A DNA stretch of 64,000 bases, taken from NCBI RefSeq assembly GCF_030145815.1, contig NZ_JAIXHL010000017.1:1-64000 (forward strand). The letters are read 5' to 3'. Source of the stretch: Sphingomonas sp. (GTDB lineage: Bacteria > Pseudomonadota > Alphaproteobacteria > Sphingomonadales > Sphingomonadaceae). The translations under genes were made by a program, and so were the position numbers. A model generated the notes under the pieces. The model was not told the origin of the DNA. It saw only the letters and a program-made list of their open reading frames with translations, and ran no database searches. Positions 46,966 to 56,371 of this stretch are shown here, piece after piece (positions within the stretch are counted from its first letter, which is position 1; the number at the start of each line of letters is the position of its first letter).

Positions 46966-47534
46966 TCCGCCAGCACCGGCGCCAGCACCAGCCGGTCGAG
47001 GATCGCCGCGACATCGTCCGCCGCCATGTCGGGCGCACGGTCGAGCCACCAAGTCAGGATCGTCAGCGCCGCGCCGACCAGATGCGTCACCGCCAGCTCG
47101 CGCGGCAGCCCTTCCGGCGTCTCGGCCGGGCTCGCTAGCGCCTGCGCGATCGCGCGCTGCGTCACCATCTGCCGCATCGGATCGCCCGCACCGGTCAGCA
47201 GCGCATGGCACAAGGTGCGGCGCGACAGCACCTCGGCGGTCAGCGTGCGCACCAGCGCGAGCCGGTCGCCCTGCTGCAGCATCGGCAGCAATTTGGCGAG
47301 CAGCTCGGCGATCAGCGAATCGGCGACTTCGATCAGCAGCGCCGACAGGTCCGGATAATGGCGGAAGAAGGTCGCATAACCGACTTTGGCCCGATCGGTC
47401 AGCATCGCGACCGTGATCTCGCCGAACGGACGCTCGGCCACAAGTTCGACCAGCGCCGCACCCAGCGCTGCGCGGGAACGGACGACGCGCGCATCGCTTG
47501 AAACCCCGCCGCGCTTCGCTATCTTATGATCCAT
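46950..47534 (-). CDS. TetR-family regulator divergent from a P450
   Basis: The 194-residue protein has a TetR helix-turn-helix (about 33-55, VAMLTDRAKVGYATFFRHYP) and a helical ligand domain. It converges on the esterase with a 16-base overlap and diverges from the P450 gene. The palindrome TTGTGTATCACAA overlaps its own start codon, leaving no room for an upstream SD, which suggests a leaderless mRNA or an alternative start. It probably represses itself and the P450. Confidence 0.85.
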   Translation of the reverse strand: MDHKIAKRGGVSSDARVVRSRAALGAALVELVAERPFGEITVAMLTDRAKVGYATFFRHYPDLSALLIEVADSLIAELLAKLLPMLQQGDRLALVRTLTAEVLSRRTLCHALLTGAGDPMRQMVTQRAIAQALASPAETPEGLPRELAVTHLVGAALTILTWWLDRAPDMAADDVAAILDRLVLAPVLADQVPG

Positions 47535-47546
47535 TGTGTATCACAA
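47534..47546. promoter_or_regulatory. TetR operator overlapping the regulator's start
   Basis: TTGTG-TAT-CACAA is a perfect 13-bp inverted repeat in the 25-base gap between the divergent TetR and P450 genes. Its first base overlaps the TetR ATG. It is placed to control both genes. Confidence 0.6.
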
Positions 47547-47559
47547 CCCGGAGTGTGTC

Positions 47560-48726
47560 ATGTCCGCCCAGTCGCATCTTGCCAGCCCGCCGGCCCGCTG
47601 CCCGGTCGATCATGCGCGCGATGACCGCAAGTCCGCAAGCGCGGCGCGCGGCGGTCTGATCCAGGCGCCGACAGTGTCCGGATTTGAGGCAGTGCGCGCG
47701 GTGCTGCGCGATACTAATGGCCGCCAGGCGGGGTTCAAGGCCGAGGTGATCGGCAAGTATCGCGGCAAGGCGCGCCCGCCGATCCTGTTCCTGCATGGCG
47801 AGGCGCATCGCCGCCAGCGCAGCGGCACTGCGCGCTTCTTCACCCCGCGCGTGGTCGAGACGCGCTATCGCGAACTGATGGAGCGGACCAGCGACGCGCT
47901 GATCGCGCGGCTGGTAAAGGACGGCAGCGGCGATCTCGACCGGCTGTCGCTCGAAATGGCGGTCGCCGTCGCGGCCGAGATTGTCGGCCTGACCGAAAGC
48001 GACATCGACGGCATGAGCCGCCGGCTCGACTCCTTCTTCAGTACCGCCTTCCAGACCGGGCGCGGGAAGTTTGCCGAGATCATGAGCTTCCTGCTCGGCC
48101 AGTGGCGGATGCGCCGCTTCTACGCCAAGGACGTGAAGCCCGCGATCGCCGCGCGCCGCGCCGCGCCGCGTGAGGACGTGATCTCGCACCTGCTGAGCGA
48201 GGGCTATAGCCCGCTCGACATCCTCACCGAATGTTTCACCTATGGCGCGGCGGGGATGGTGACGACGCGCGAGTTCATCACCATGGCCGGGTGGCATTTG
48301 CTCGAACGGCCCGACCTGCGCGCGCAATTTCTCGCAGCGGATGCCGATGGGCAGATCGCGATCCTTGAGGAAATCCTGCGGCTCGAACCTGTCGTCGGCA
48401 CGCTCTACCGCCATGTCGAGGGCGGAACCGTTGCGCTCGACGTCCGCGCGGCCAATGGCGATCCGGCGGCGGTCGGCACCTGCCCGCATGCGCTCGACCC
48501 GGAGCGCGCGCGCGCACCGCGCGTCACCGGCCCGGGGCTGGCGTTCGGCGATGGCGAACATCGCTGCCCCGGCGCGGGCGTGGCACTGCACGAATCCGCG
48601 GTGTTCCTCGACAGGCTGCTCCGCGTCCCCGGCCTGCGGCTGGAGCGCGCACCCGATGTCGGCTGGAACCCGCTGATCGCGGGCTACGAGCTGCGTCACT
48701 GCCGCCTGGCGATCGATCCGGCTTAA
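47560..48726 (+). CDS. Cytochrome P450
   Basis: This 388-residue soluble P450 has the heme-binding loop FGDGEHRCPGAG with the axial cysteine, an ExxR motif (EEILRLEP) and the I-helix oxygen-activation motif AAGMVTTREF. The ATG at 47560 has GGAG upstream. No ferredoxin or reductase gene adjoins, so electrons must come from elsewhere. It interrupts the pectin locus and is probably under the divergent TetR regulator. The substrate is unknown. Its stop shares a TTAA with the convergent PL10 gene. Confidence 0.9.
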   Translation: MSAQSHLASPPARCPVDHARDDRKSASAARGGLIQAPTVSGFEAVRAVLRDTNGRQAGFKAEVIGKYRGKARPPILFLHGEAHRRQRSGTARFFTPRVVETRYRELMERTSDALIARLVKDGSGDLDRLSLEMAVAVAAEIVGLTESDIDGMSRRLDSFFSTAFQTGRGKFAEIMSFLLGQWRMRRFYAKDVKPAIAARRAAPREDVISHLLSEGYSPLDILTECFTYGAAGMVTTREFITMAGWHLLERPDLRAQFLAADADGQIAILEEILRLEPVVGTLYRHVEGGTVALDVRAANGDPAAVGTCPHALDPERARAPRVTGPGLAFGDGEHRCPGAGVALHESAVFLDRLLRVPGLRLERAPDVGWNPLIAGYELRHCRLAIDPA

Positions 48727-50306
48727 GAGCCAGCCCGCAGCGCCCCGATCAGCGTGACCATGTGATCGATATAGGTGCCGGTCGAAATCCCGATCGGCCC
48801 GTCCTTGACGTCGAACGGCGACGTATCGCTGCTGTCGCCGACATTGCTCGACCGGAAATCGCCTGGCGCGACCTCCTTCGATCCGGGGCCGCGATAGGGG
48901 TGGCTGATCGCCTTGAGCTGGGTCGGCCACCAGCCCTCTGCGTTAAGCGAGGCGACCAGCTCGCCCGCGCTCTTGCCGCCCGTGACATTCATGTCCGACC
49001 CCGGCTCGACCGCCGCGACCCAATAGGCTGACAGCGGCTGGCGCCCTTTCAGCAAGGGCGAATCCTTGGACACCGGCCCACCGGGGATCGCGCGCAGCTT
49101 TTCATACTCCCGGCGGAGCTTCGACACATCGACCGAGCGGCGCGGATTGTAATGACCGATCGTGTGCGCCGGGTCGTGATCGACATAATATTCGCCATTG
49201 ACGACATTCGACCCGCGCCGATGCACCCAGAGCGGCTTATTGGTGCCGATCTCGACAAAGGTCGGGAACTGCCGGTTCCCCACCCACAGCGCTTCGGGCA
49301 GCCTTACGCTATCGAGCCAGTCCAGCGCCGCCGGGATCGGCGCGAGATATTTCGCATTCCCGGTCAGGCGATAAAAACCCATCAGCTCCTGGATGTTCGA
49401 CGCGGTGGTATGCGTGACCAGCGCCTCAGGCTCATAGGTGCGCGCGCCCGCTGGCGAGAAGTCCGCGCGGTGCTGCAACCCCCAGCCGGCCTGTGGCGCG
49501 GGCTGCTGGGTCTTCAGATAAACGTCCATCGCCCGTTCGATCGCCGGCAGCACCCGCGGATCGCCGATCGCCTGATGATAGGTCAGCAGCACGTCGATAT
49601 TGTCGTTGATGACCGAGTCATTGAACGTAATGAGACCGGTATAATCAGGCTTGCCGTGCAGCCCGCCGTCCTTGACCCGCGGCCAGCGCTGCGGCCAACC
49701 GCCATTGTCGAGCTGGCTGGCGAAGATGAAGTTGATCGCCTTGTCCAGCCCGCGCTTGAACCGCGCCTCGCGCTTCTCGACATAGAGGCGGATCAGGAAT
49801 CGGATCGCCTCGCCCGTCCCCTGATCGTCAAACGTGGCGTTGCCCCAATGGTGCTGGAATTCCTCCATGCGCCAGGCGTTCTTGCCGATCGTCTCGTACC
49901 AGCGCTTGGTCGAAGCCGGACCGCCGAAATCGATGAAATAGCCCCAGCCGCCGGTCGGCAACTGTCCGTCGATCAGCGCCTGTGCCGCCTTGGCCGACGC
50001 CTGATAATAATATTCGTCGCCGGTGGCGTGATAGGCGTCGAGGTAGAGATGCCCCATCGTCGCGGTGCCGGGCGGCTGCACCCACACCATCGTCTTGTAG
50101 GCTTCGAGCTCCCCCCAGACGCGCGAGCGGTCGGGCAGATACGACCAGAGATAGCCGCCGCGATAGGCAAGCTTTTCGACCATGAACCGCGTCGCCCGCT
50201 TCATTGTCGCGGCGATCTCGGCGCTCGACGGCGACTGCGCGCGCGCTAGTGCGGGGGTCAGCATCAATGCGGCGGACGCGGCGAGCAGCTGGCGGCGGGC
50301 AATCAT
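48723..50306 (-). CDS. PL10-family pectate lyase
   Basis: The 527-residue protein has a Tat-like signal (MIARRQLLAASAALMLTPAL, cleaved near ARAQ). The rest is an (alpha/alpha)-toroid of the pectate lyase family 10 type. Typical stretches are GGWPQRWPR, FNDSVINDNIDVLLTYHQA and EALVTHTTASNIQELMGFYR. PL10 enzymes cleave de-esterified polygalacturonate by calcium-dependent beta-elimination, usually outside the cytoplasm. It is the last gene of the receptor-PL1-ThuA/cupin-PL10 operon, with its ATG overlapping the ThuA-cupin stop. Confidence 0.9.
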   Translation of the reverse strand: MIARRQLLAASAALMLTPALARAQSPSSAEIAATMKRATRFMVEKLAYRGGYLWSYLPDRSRVWGELEAYKTMVWVQPPGTATMGHLYLDAYHATGDEYYYQASAKAAQALIDGQLPTGGWGYFIDFGGPASTKRWYETIGKNAWRMEEFQHHWGNATFDDQGTGEAIRFLIRLYVEKREARFKRGLDKAINFIFASQLDNGGWPQRWPRVKDGGLHGKPDYTGLITFNDSVINDNIDVLLTYHQAIGDPRVLPAIERAMDVYLKTQQPAPQAGWGLQHRADFSPAGARTYEPEALVTHTTASNIQELMGFYRLTGNAKYLAPIPAALDWLDSVRLPEALWVGNRQFPTFVEIGTNKPLWVHRRGSNVVNGEYYVDHDPAHTIGHYNPRRSVDVSKLRREYEKLRAIPGGPVSKDSPLLKGRQPLSAYWVAAVEPGSDMNVTGGKSAGELVASLNAEGWWPTQLKAISHPYRGPGSKEVAPGDFRSSNVGDSSDTSPFDVKDGPIGISTGTYIDHMVTLIGALRAGS

Positions 50307-51415
50307 TTACGCGGTACTCCTTCAAGCGGATAAGCGATAATCAGCACCAGCGGCTTCTCGCCGATCTGGCGAATGCCGACATGGGCGCCGGTGTAGAGAT
50401 AGACAGTCATGCCGGGCGTCAGCCGCGCAGTCTCGCCGTCGGAGCTGACCTCGCCCTCGCCCGACACGACCGCATAGACCTCGTCATGGTCGATCGGATG
50501 GACGCCGATTGCGGCGCCCTTGTGCAGCGCGCGTTTGCGATATTCCATCATCCGCCCCGGCACGCCGTCGGTGATGCGCCACGCGGTGCTCATGCCGATG
50601 CGGCCATGCGGGGGCGGTTCCTGCACGCGCTTCGCGGCTTCGTCGATCACCACCATCGGCCGCGCGCCGCGCTTCGCCGCCCAGTCGATCCCGCCCATGA
50701 CGTGATCGACGACGCGCGGGTCGCTCCACGATTCCTTGGTATGGCCGAGACCGGTATAGAACACCTGCCCGCCCTCGAACCGGTGCGCCCAGGCCACGGG
50801 ACGCGGATTGACGCCCTTCTCCCCGATCGAGCTCGGGTCCAACGTCAGCAGCGGGAGCAGACGTGGGTCGAAATCGTCGAACCAATACCATTCATCGACC
50901 AGCTCGGCGGTCTCAGGAAAGCTGCGAATCGAAGGGTGGTCGAGCGGCGCACGGGTCACGGCGCCCTTAGGCGTCCCCGCCGGATGCCGGGCAAAGCGCG
51001 CCCCCATCATCCGTCCATACCAATCCCAATAGTAATGCGAATCCGCGGCGCCATGGACGCCGACGATCCCCCCGCCTGCCCGAACAAAGGCCATCAGCGT
51101 GTCGCGCCGCGCGCCGGTGAACCACTCGCTGCCGGGTTCCTTGGGCTTGGTAGTTGTCGACAACAGCACGATCACGGCGAAGCGTTTCACCCACGCCGCG
51201 TCGTCGAACAGCGCGGGGTCTTCGCTGGCCACGACATGATAGCCTTTGGCGCGCGCAGCCTTGGTCAACGCCGCGACGGCAGGCTCGATCGAGTCATGCC
51301 GCCAGCCGGTTGTGTGGCTGAACAACAGGATTTCGGGTTGCAGCGCGATGCTGTGCCGCGGTGATGCCGCCCCGCCCAGCAGGATCGCCGCCAGCAGCAT
51401 CAGCATCGCCCGCAT
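50303..51415 (-). CDS. Exported ThuA-cupin fusion protein
   Basis: The 370-residue protein has a short signal peptide (MLMLLAAILLGGAAS), then a ThuA (class I glutamine amidotransferase-like) domain at about 25-240. This contains ILLFSHTTGWRHDSIEPA and GIVGVHGAADSHYYWDWYG. A cupin domain follows at about 265-370 with metal-site residues HPIDHDEVYAV and the second cupin motif LTPGMTVYLYTGAHVGI. ThuA-like proteins occur in sugar loci with poorly known roles. Small cupins such as KdgF linearise unsaturated uronates, and no separate kdgF is present here, so the cupin half may fill that role. This is speculation. Confidence 0.82.
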   Translation of the reverse strand: MRAMLMLLAAILLGGAASPRHSIALQPEILLFSHTTGWRHDSIEPAVAALTKAARAKGYHVVASEDPALFDDAAWVKRFAVIVLLSTTTKPKEPGSEWFTGARRDTLMAFVRAGGGIVGVHGAADSHYYWDWYGRMMGARFARHPAGTPKGAVTRAPLDHPSIRSFPETAELVDEWYWFDDFDPRLLPLLTLDPSSIGEKGVNPRPVAWAHRFEGGQVFYTGLGHTKESWSDPRVVDHVMGGIDWAAKRGARPMVVIDEAAKRVQEPPPHGRIGMSTAWRITDGVPGRMMEYRKRALHKGAAIGVHPIDHDEVYAVVSGEGEVSSDGETARLTPGMTVYLYTGAHVGIRQIGEKPLVLIIAYPLEGVPRK

Positions 51416-51447
51416 GTCATTCTCCTCGTCTCACGCGAGCGGCTCGC

Positions 51448-52755
51448 TCAGCCAGCGGCCAGCGCGTTCAGATAGTCTTCGACATTGCTATAGCCGTTGC
51501 CATCGCGATCACCCGAGGAATCGTCGCGCTTCGGGTCGAGCCCGTGCTGTCGCTCCCAGGCGTCCGGCATGCCGTCGCCATCGCTGTCCAGCGGCGCGGT
51601 ACCGCTACGCAGGTCAGGCCAGCCGCCAACGTCGCGCTGGCTGTCGATCTGCTTGCCGGTGCGGGTGCGCACCCCCGCGACCACCGCCGCATCGACGCTG
51701 TCGCGGCTGCGCGAAGCCCCTGCGCGCGCCAGCACTGCCGTCTCGACGCTCGCCGCTCCGGCACAGCCCACCTTGGGCATTTCGACCGGAGACGACAGCT
51801 TCTGCGCAGGATCGGTGATGCCCGTCACCAGCGACCACGGGTCGGCCGGGACCACCCCGTCCATCGCATTGTCGGCAAAGAAGGATTTCGCGACCGGATT
51901 GCCCTCGTCAAACGCAATCGCCTTGGTCGACTGCGGCCCACGCACATAGGCGTTTCCAACGAAATTATACCGGGACAGGCTGTCCTTGTCGGCATTGTAG
52001 CCCGACCGCCCGCCGCCCCAATTGTAGAACAGGTTGCAGCGGAAATCGAAGAACGCACCTTCGGGATCGGCGGCAGCGGGAGCGTAATTGCCCGGTCGCG
52101 GCATCCGCGCGCTGTGATTAGCCCACAGGTTATGGTGAAAGCTCGCCCGCGCCCCACGCCCGCCGCGCACCAGGCTGCCATAGCCGTGCGCGCCCTTGGC
52201 ATGGAGCGATTTGGTCAGCGAATCCGCGATGATCGACCATTGCACGGTAACATCATACCAGCCTTCGCCCGGCTCGGCATAATTACCCGACACGGAGAGC
52301 GTCTCGTCCACCGACCAGCTTGCCGAGACATGGTCGATGATGATCCGCCGCCCCGCGCGGATCCAGATCGCGTCGGATTCGGTCTTGGATTCATCGCCAA
52401 GCCGCGATCGGATGAAGCGGATGACGACATCATCGGCCTGCACCACCAAAGGATGATCGCGCAGCGTGATGCCATCGCCCGGCGCACTCTGCCCCGCGAT
52501 CGTCACCCGCCCCTCGCGCACCGTCAGCGGCTTGCTCAGCTGGATCGTGCCCGACACCGCGAACACGATGATGCGCGGCCCCTTCGCCTCGACCGCCGCG
52601 CGGAAACTGCCGAGGCCGCTATCGGCCAGTGTCGTCACGGTCAGCACCTTGCCGCCGCGTCCGCCGAGCGCAGTCGCGCCCGCGCCTTCCGCTCCGGGAA
52701 AGGCGGGGAGCGGCGTCGCCGCCCCCGCAGACATCAGCAGCAGCGCCCCCAGCAT
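51448..52755 (-). CDS. PL1-family pectate lyase with calcium-binding tail
   Basis: The 435-residue secreted lyase has a signal segment (MLGALLLMSAGAATPLPA) and a PL1 beta-helix. The fold begins FPGAEGAGATALGGRGG and carries the active-site strand IIIDHVSASWSVDETLS and the HNLWANHSARMPRPG region. A C-terminal tail (about 385-430) has aspartate-rich calcium loops DSDGDGMPD and GDRDGNGYSNVEDYL, as in dockerin/thrombospondin-3 repeats. It cleaves polygalacturonate by beta-elimination. Its ATG overlaps the receptor's stop by one base. Confidence 0.9.
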   Translation of the reverse strand: MLGALLLMSAGAATPLPAFPGAEGAGATALGGRGGKVLTVTTLADSGLGSFRAAVEAKGPRIIVFAVSGTIQLSKPLTVREGRVTIAGQSAPGDGITLRDHPLVVQADDVVIRFIRSRLGDESKTESDAIWIRAGRRIIIDHVSASWSVDETLSVSGNYAEPGEGWYDVTVQWSIIADSLTKSLHAKGAHGYGSLVRGGRGARASFHHNLWANHSARMPRPGNYAPAAADPEGAFFDFRCNLFYNWGGGRSGYNADKDSLSRYNFVGNAYVRGPQSTKAIAFDEGNPVAKSFFADNAMDGVVPADPWSLVTGITDPAQKLSSPVEMPKVGCAGAASVETAVLARAGASRSRDSVDAAVVAGVRTRTGKQIDSQRDVGGWPDLRSGTAPLDSDGDGMPDAWERQHGLDPKRDDSSGDRDGNGYSNVEDYLNALAAG

Positions 52756-55700
52756 CAGAAATTCGCGCGCACGCCAAAGGTCACGATGCGACCCGTACTG
52801 GCATAGACGCTCGACACCGGGTTCGCCTGATACATGGTGCGATATTGCGTGGTGTTGGTCAGGTTGCGCCCTTCGACCGACAGGCTGATTGCCTTGGTCA
52901 GCTTGTAGGACATCGCGAAGTCGAGGTTAAACGTGTCCTCGTTATAGCCAAAGTCCGCGACCACCGGCGAGTTGCACACGCCGCCGCCATTGGTGGTGGT
53001 GCCGACCGCACAGGTGCCCGACGACAGCGGGAAGCGGTTCACATATTCCTTGCGATACGCCCCCGACACGCGCGCCTTGAGCGGGCCATGCTCGTAGTAG
53101 AGCGTCGCGTTGAACGCATGCGGCGAGGTGTTGAGGAAGGGCGCGGTCGCGAAATTGTTGACTGCGGTCGAACCGGTCTGCCCCTGCGTCGTCGAGAGCG
53201 CGGTGCCGGTCAGGTAATTCAGTTCCGACTTGATATAGGTGTAGTTGGCGGTGACGCCGAACCGCTGCAGGAAGCCCGGCAGGAAGAAGAAGTTCGACTG
53301 GACGTTGAGCTCCAGCCCCTGGATCTTGCCGCCCGGTGCGTCGTTGAACTGGCGCACCGCGAACACGCCGCCGTCCCGGATATATTGCGCCAGCGTGGTG
53401 CTGGTGACGTTGGTCAGGATCTGGTCGATGATCGCCTGCTCATACACGTCCTGCAACGCGAACTCACCCGCGACCTGCTGCGGGAAGGAGCTGATATCCT
53501 TCTGGAACAGCGCGAGGCCGACAAAGCCGTTGGTGCCCCAATAATATTCGAAGCTGAGGTCAAGATTGGTCGAACGGAACGGGTTGAGATACGGGTTGCC
53601 CACGGTGATCGACGGCGCCGCGCCGCCCACGGTCAGGCCGGTCGGGAAGGAGGTGGTGCCCGGAGTCAGCGCCGAAAGCTGGGGCCGCGACATCGTCTTG
53701 GCTGCGGCAAAGCGGACCTGGAAATTGTCGCTGACTTCATAGGTCAGGTTACCCGCAGGCAGCACATCGGTATATTCGTTGCGCGCGGTGACGATCGTGC
53801 CGAGCGCCCCGTTCGCCGCACCCCCGACCGATCCGGTGCCGTCGACCCGCGTATTGGCGACGCGGACGCCGACATTGCCGCGCAACCGGCGATCCATCAC
53901 ATCGACGTCGAAGTCCATCTGGACAAAGCCCGCCATGTCGCGCTCACGCACCGCATTACGTTCACGCCCATCGGCCTGGGCGCGGTAATCGCCCCATTTG
54001 TTGATGCAGTTGCAGTCGATCGAGAAGTAATTGCGGAAGGCGTCGAGATTGGGTGCGTAGAAGCTGGTCGGGGTTCCCGCCGGTACATTCAGCCCCTGAC
54101 CGAACCCGACCAGCTGGCCGAGCTGGGTAATCTGCAGCCCCGCCTCGACCAATGTCGGGTTGATCGCTTCGATGCCCGAATTGCGACGACCACCCAGGCT
54201 GTCGAAGTCGAACGTCTTGTAGGTCCCGCCAAAGCGCAGCGTGAACTGTTCGGACAGATCCAGCTCGAAATTGGCGCGCCCGACGCGGAATTCGTTGTTC
54301 ACCTCATTGGTGAAGTAGCGGATCGTCGACAGGCCCTTGACCAACGTCCATTGCGTCGGATCAGCGACGTTGAAGCCCGGGTTGAAGATCGGCATGTTGC
54401 CGCCATTGCGCTCGTCAAAGACATAGCCGTCGCGGTCGATCGCGTTGAATTCGACCAGCATGCCCTCTGCGTTGAATTCCGACTTCGACCAGCCGCCGGT
54501 GATCGCAACGCGGAAATTGTCGCTGAACTCATGGTTCACGTTCAGCGTTGCCTGTTTGAAGTCGGTCTGGCCGAACTGCGCATCGGCAAAGCTGCGCCAG
54601 TCGACATTGTCGAGGACAAGGTAATCGGCCTGGCCCGCAGCGTTGACATTGGCGGCGCGGATCTGCGTGCCCGGACGGCCGAGCAGCTCATCATAGAAAG
54701 CAATGCTGTTGGCGTTCGGGATATAACCCGGCGACACGGTCGAGTTGTAATAGTCGAACGGGTCGAGGTTGAACGGATTGTAGCTCGCACGCGTCCCGGC
54801 GACGAGCGTGTTGCCGTACAGCGCTTGTCCGCAATCAAGCGATGCGCTGGCGTCGCAGCGGGCATAGAGCGCACGGCGGTCGGCGAGGCCGTTGGTGGTG
54901 TTGAGCGCGCGCAACGTGTTCTGCGCGACACGCGTGTTGGTGCCGTTGCGGTTCAGGCCGATCGTGGTGATGCCCTGCGAATTCGAGTCCTGCCGGTACC
55001 GCGAATAGACGAAGTCACCGATCACCTCGGTGCGCGACGTCGGCTGCCACTGGGCGGTGAAGGTCACGCCCAACCGGTCATATTGCAGATCCTGTCGCCC
55101 GATCGAGGGCAGCGCCGGGATGATCGTTTCCGGGGTCACCAGCGCATAGGCGGCGGGGTCCGATCCGAAGGTCGGCCCGGTGCCGGTGCCGGTCGGACGC
55201 GCGAATCCGAACACATTCGGCGACACGCCAGCATGTTGCGAATTGCGATAGGCGAATTCGAACTGGCCGGGGTTGCGGCGATAGGAATCGATCTGCTGGC
55301 GCTGATCCTGGAACGCGACCGTGCCCAGAATGCCGAAATTATCGGTCAGCTTCTTCGAGAAAAGCGCCGTCAGCCGCGGGTTCCACGTATCGCCATTCTC
55401 GCGATACTCACCCTCGGCGCCGATCGCGATGCGGTCACCCTTATAGGCCAGCGGACGGCCGGTGATCAGGTCGATGATCGCGCCGAGCGAGCCTTCCTCA
55501 TTCGCGGCAGTCACCGACTTGGTGATCTTGACCCCGCTGAACAGCTCCGAGGCAAAGGTATTGAAGTCGAACCCGCGCGAGCGGTTCGCGCCAGCGTCCG
55601 ACTGGTTGCCGCCGGAGATGTTCTGCGCGTCGGCGCCGTTCAGGAACACGCTCTGGAAATCGCCGCCCAGGCCGCGCACGGTGATCGAGCGCCCCTCGCC

Positions 55701-56003
55701 ATTGTCGCGGTCGATCGAGATGCCGGGCAGACGCTGGATTGATTCGGCGATGTTCGCATCGGGAAAGTCGGCAATGTCCTCCGCCGTGATCGAATCGACG
55801 ATCTGGTCGGCCTTGCGCTTGTCGCTCAGCGCGTTGGCGAGGCTGGCGCGGAAACCGGTAACAACGACCTCTTCGCTCTCGGCGTCCGACTGGCCCTCCG
55901 CCGGCGTCTGCTGCGCCCAGGCCGGACCTGCGGCAACGAGCGATAGCGCCAGCGCGAGCCCCGAGCTCGAGCGGCGTGCAAAATGAAGCTGACGAATGGC
56001 CAT
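52755..56003 (-). CDS. TonB-dependent receptor of the minus-strand pectin operon
   Basis: The 1082-residue outer-membrane receptor starts at ATG 56003 behind GAGAGGGG. It has a signal peptide ending in AGPAWAQ, a TonB box (EEVVVTGFR, about 45-53), a plug domain (QRLPGISIDRDNGEGRSITV) and a 22-strand barrel ending in GRIVTFGVRANF. Such sphingomonad receptors import oligosaccharides. Heading the PL1/PL10 operon, it probably takes up oligogalacturonides. A LacI-type site lies 51-64 bases upstream of its start. Confidence 0.93.
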   Translation of the reverse strand: MAIRQLHFARRSSSGLALALSLVAAGPAWAQQTPAEGQSDAESEEVVVTGFRASLANALSDKRKADQIVDSITAEDIADFPDANIAESIQRLPGISIDRDNGEGRSITVRGLGGDFQSVFLNGADAQNISGGNQSDAGANRSRGFDFNTFASELFSGVKITKSVTAANEEGSLGAIIDLITGRPLAYKGDRIAIGAEGEYRENGDTWNPRLTALFSKKLTDNFGILGTVAFQDQRQQIDSYRRNPGQFEFAYRNSQHAGVSPNVFGFARPTGTGTGPTFGSDPAAYALVTPETIIPALPSIGRQDLQYDRLGVTFTAQWQPTSRTEVIGDFVYSRYRQDSNSQGITTIGLNRNGTNTRVAQNTLRALNTTNGLADRRALYARCDASASLDCGQALYGNTLVAGTRASYNPFNLDPFDYYNSTVSPGYIPNANSIAFYDELLGRPGTQIRAANVNAAGQADYLVLDNVDWRSFADAQFGQTDFKQATLNVNHEFSDNFRVAITGGWSKSEFNAEGMLVEFNAIDRDGYVFDERNGGNMPIFNPGFNVADPTQWTLVKGLSTIRYFTNEVNNEFRVGRANFELDLSEQFTLRFGGTYKTFDFDSLGGRRNSGIEAINPTLVEAGLQITQLGQLVGFGQGLNVPAGTPTSFYAPNLDAFRNYFSIDCNCINKWGDYRAQADGRERNAVRERDMAGFVQMDFDVDVMDRRLRGNVGVRVANTRVDGTGSVGGAANGALGTIVTARNEYTDVLPAGNLTYEVSDNFQVRFAAAKTMSRPQLSALTPGTTSFPTGLTVGGAAPSITVGNPYLNPFRSTNLDLSFEYYWGTNGFVGLALFQKDISSFPQQVAGEFALQDVYEQAIIDQILTNVTSTTLAQYIRDGGVFAVRQFNDAPGGKIQGLELNVQSNFFFLPGFLQRFGVTANYTYIKSELNYLTGTALSTTQGQTGSTAVNNFATAPFLNTSPHAFNATLYYEHGPLKARVSGAYRKEYVNRFPLSSGTCAVGTTTNGGGVCNSPVVADFGYNEDTFNLDFAMSYKLTKAISLSVEGRNLTNTTQYRTMYQANPVSSVYASTGRIVTFGVRANF

Positions 56004-56053
56004 GGAATCCCCTCTCTGATGTCGCGTCGCAGACCTGTTGCCGGTCCATCGAA

Positions 56054-56067
56054 TGACACCGGTATCA
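56054..56067 (-). promoter_or_regulatory. LacI-type operator before the minus-strand receptor operon
   Basis: TGACACCGGTATCA is one base from the perfect palindrome TGACACCGGTGTCA and the best-conserved copy in the window. It sits 51 bases upstream of the receptor ATG. Confidence 0.7.
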
Positions 56068-56221
56068 GGCAGTGGGGCGCTTTTCAATCGTCAAACACGG
56101 CCCGTAACGATGTGGCGCTCCGCAGTGGTGCGCATTTGGCAGCCAGGCGGGCAGGCCGACGCCACCGCACTACCGAACTTGTCCGGGTTGACAGCCGCAG
56201 CGGAATGGCAGAGAAACGCAA

Positions 56222-56255
56222 TGACACCGGTTTCTCTATCGCGAAACCAGTGTTC
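56222..56255 (+). promoter_or_regulatory. LacI-type operator pair in the receptor intergenic region
   Basis: TGACACCGGTTTC (56222-56234) is followed 8 bases on by its imperfect reverse complement GAAACCAGTGTTC (56243-56255), making one large dyad. It lies in the 406-bp gap between the divergent receptor genes and could act on either. Confidence 0.6.
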
Positions 56256-56371
56256 GACCGTGAGAACACGGCGAATTTGGAGAGGATCTGCTCGAACCGA
56301 CGCTGCACGCGACCCGGCATCCCCTCCGCACCGACATCCGGCTTTTGGCGAGTCGCCAGGCCATTTGCAGC

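Noticed and set aside
45193..47211. 672-codon minus-strand frame opposite kdgK and the esterase
   Set aside because: It spans two well-supported genes and part of the TetR gene in another frame, with low-complexity product.
46950..47534. TetR protein as repressor of the monooxygenase operator at 25968
   Set aside because: The palindromes differ (TTGTG/CACAA versus ACTTACA/TGTAAGT) and the genes are 21 kb apart.
50303..51415. ThuA domain as evidence for trehalose use
   Set aside because: The gene is embedded among pectate lyases; the ThuA name is historical and does not show a trehalose role.
52629..55742. 1037-codon plus-strand frame opposite the TonB receptor
   Set aside because: It is an antisense shadow; the minus strand encodes a complete receptor with signal peptide, TonB box and barrel end.
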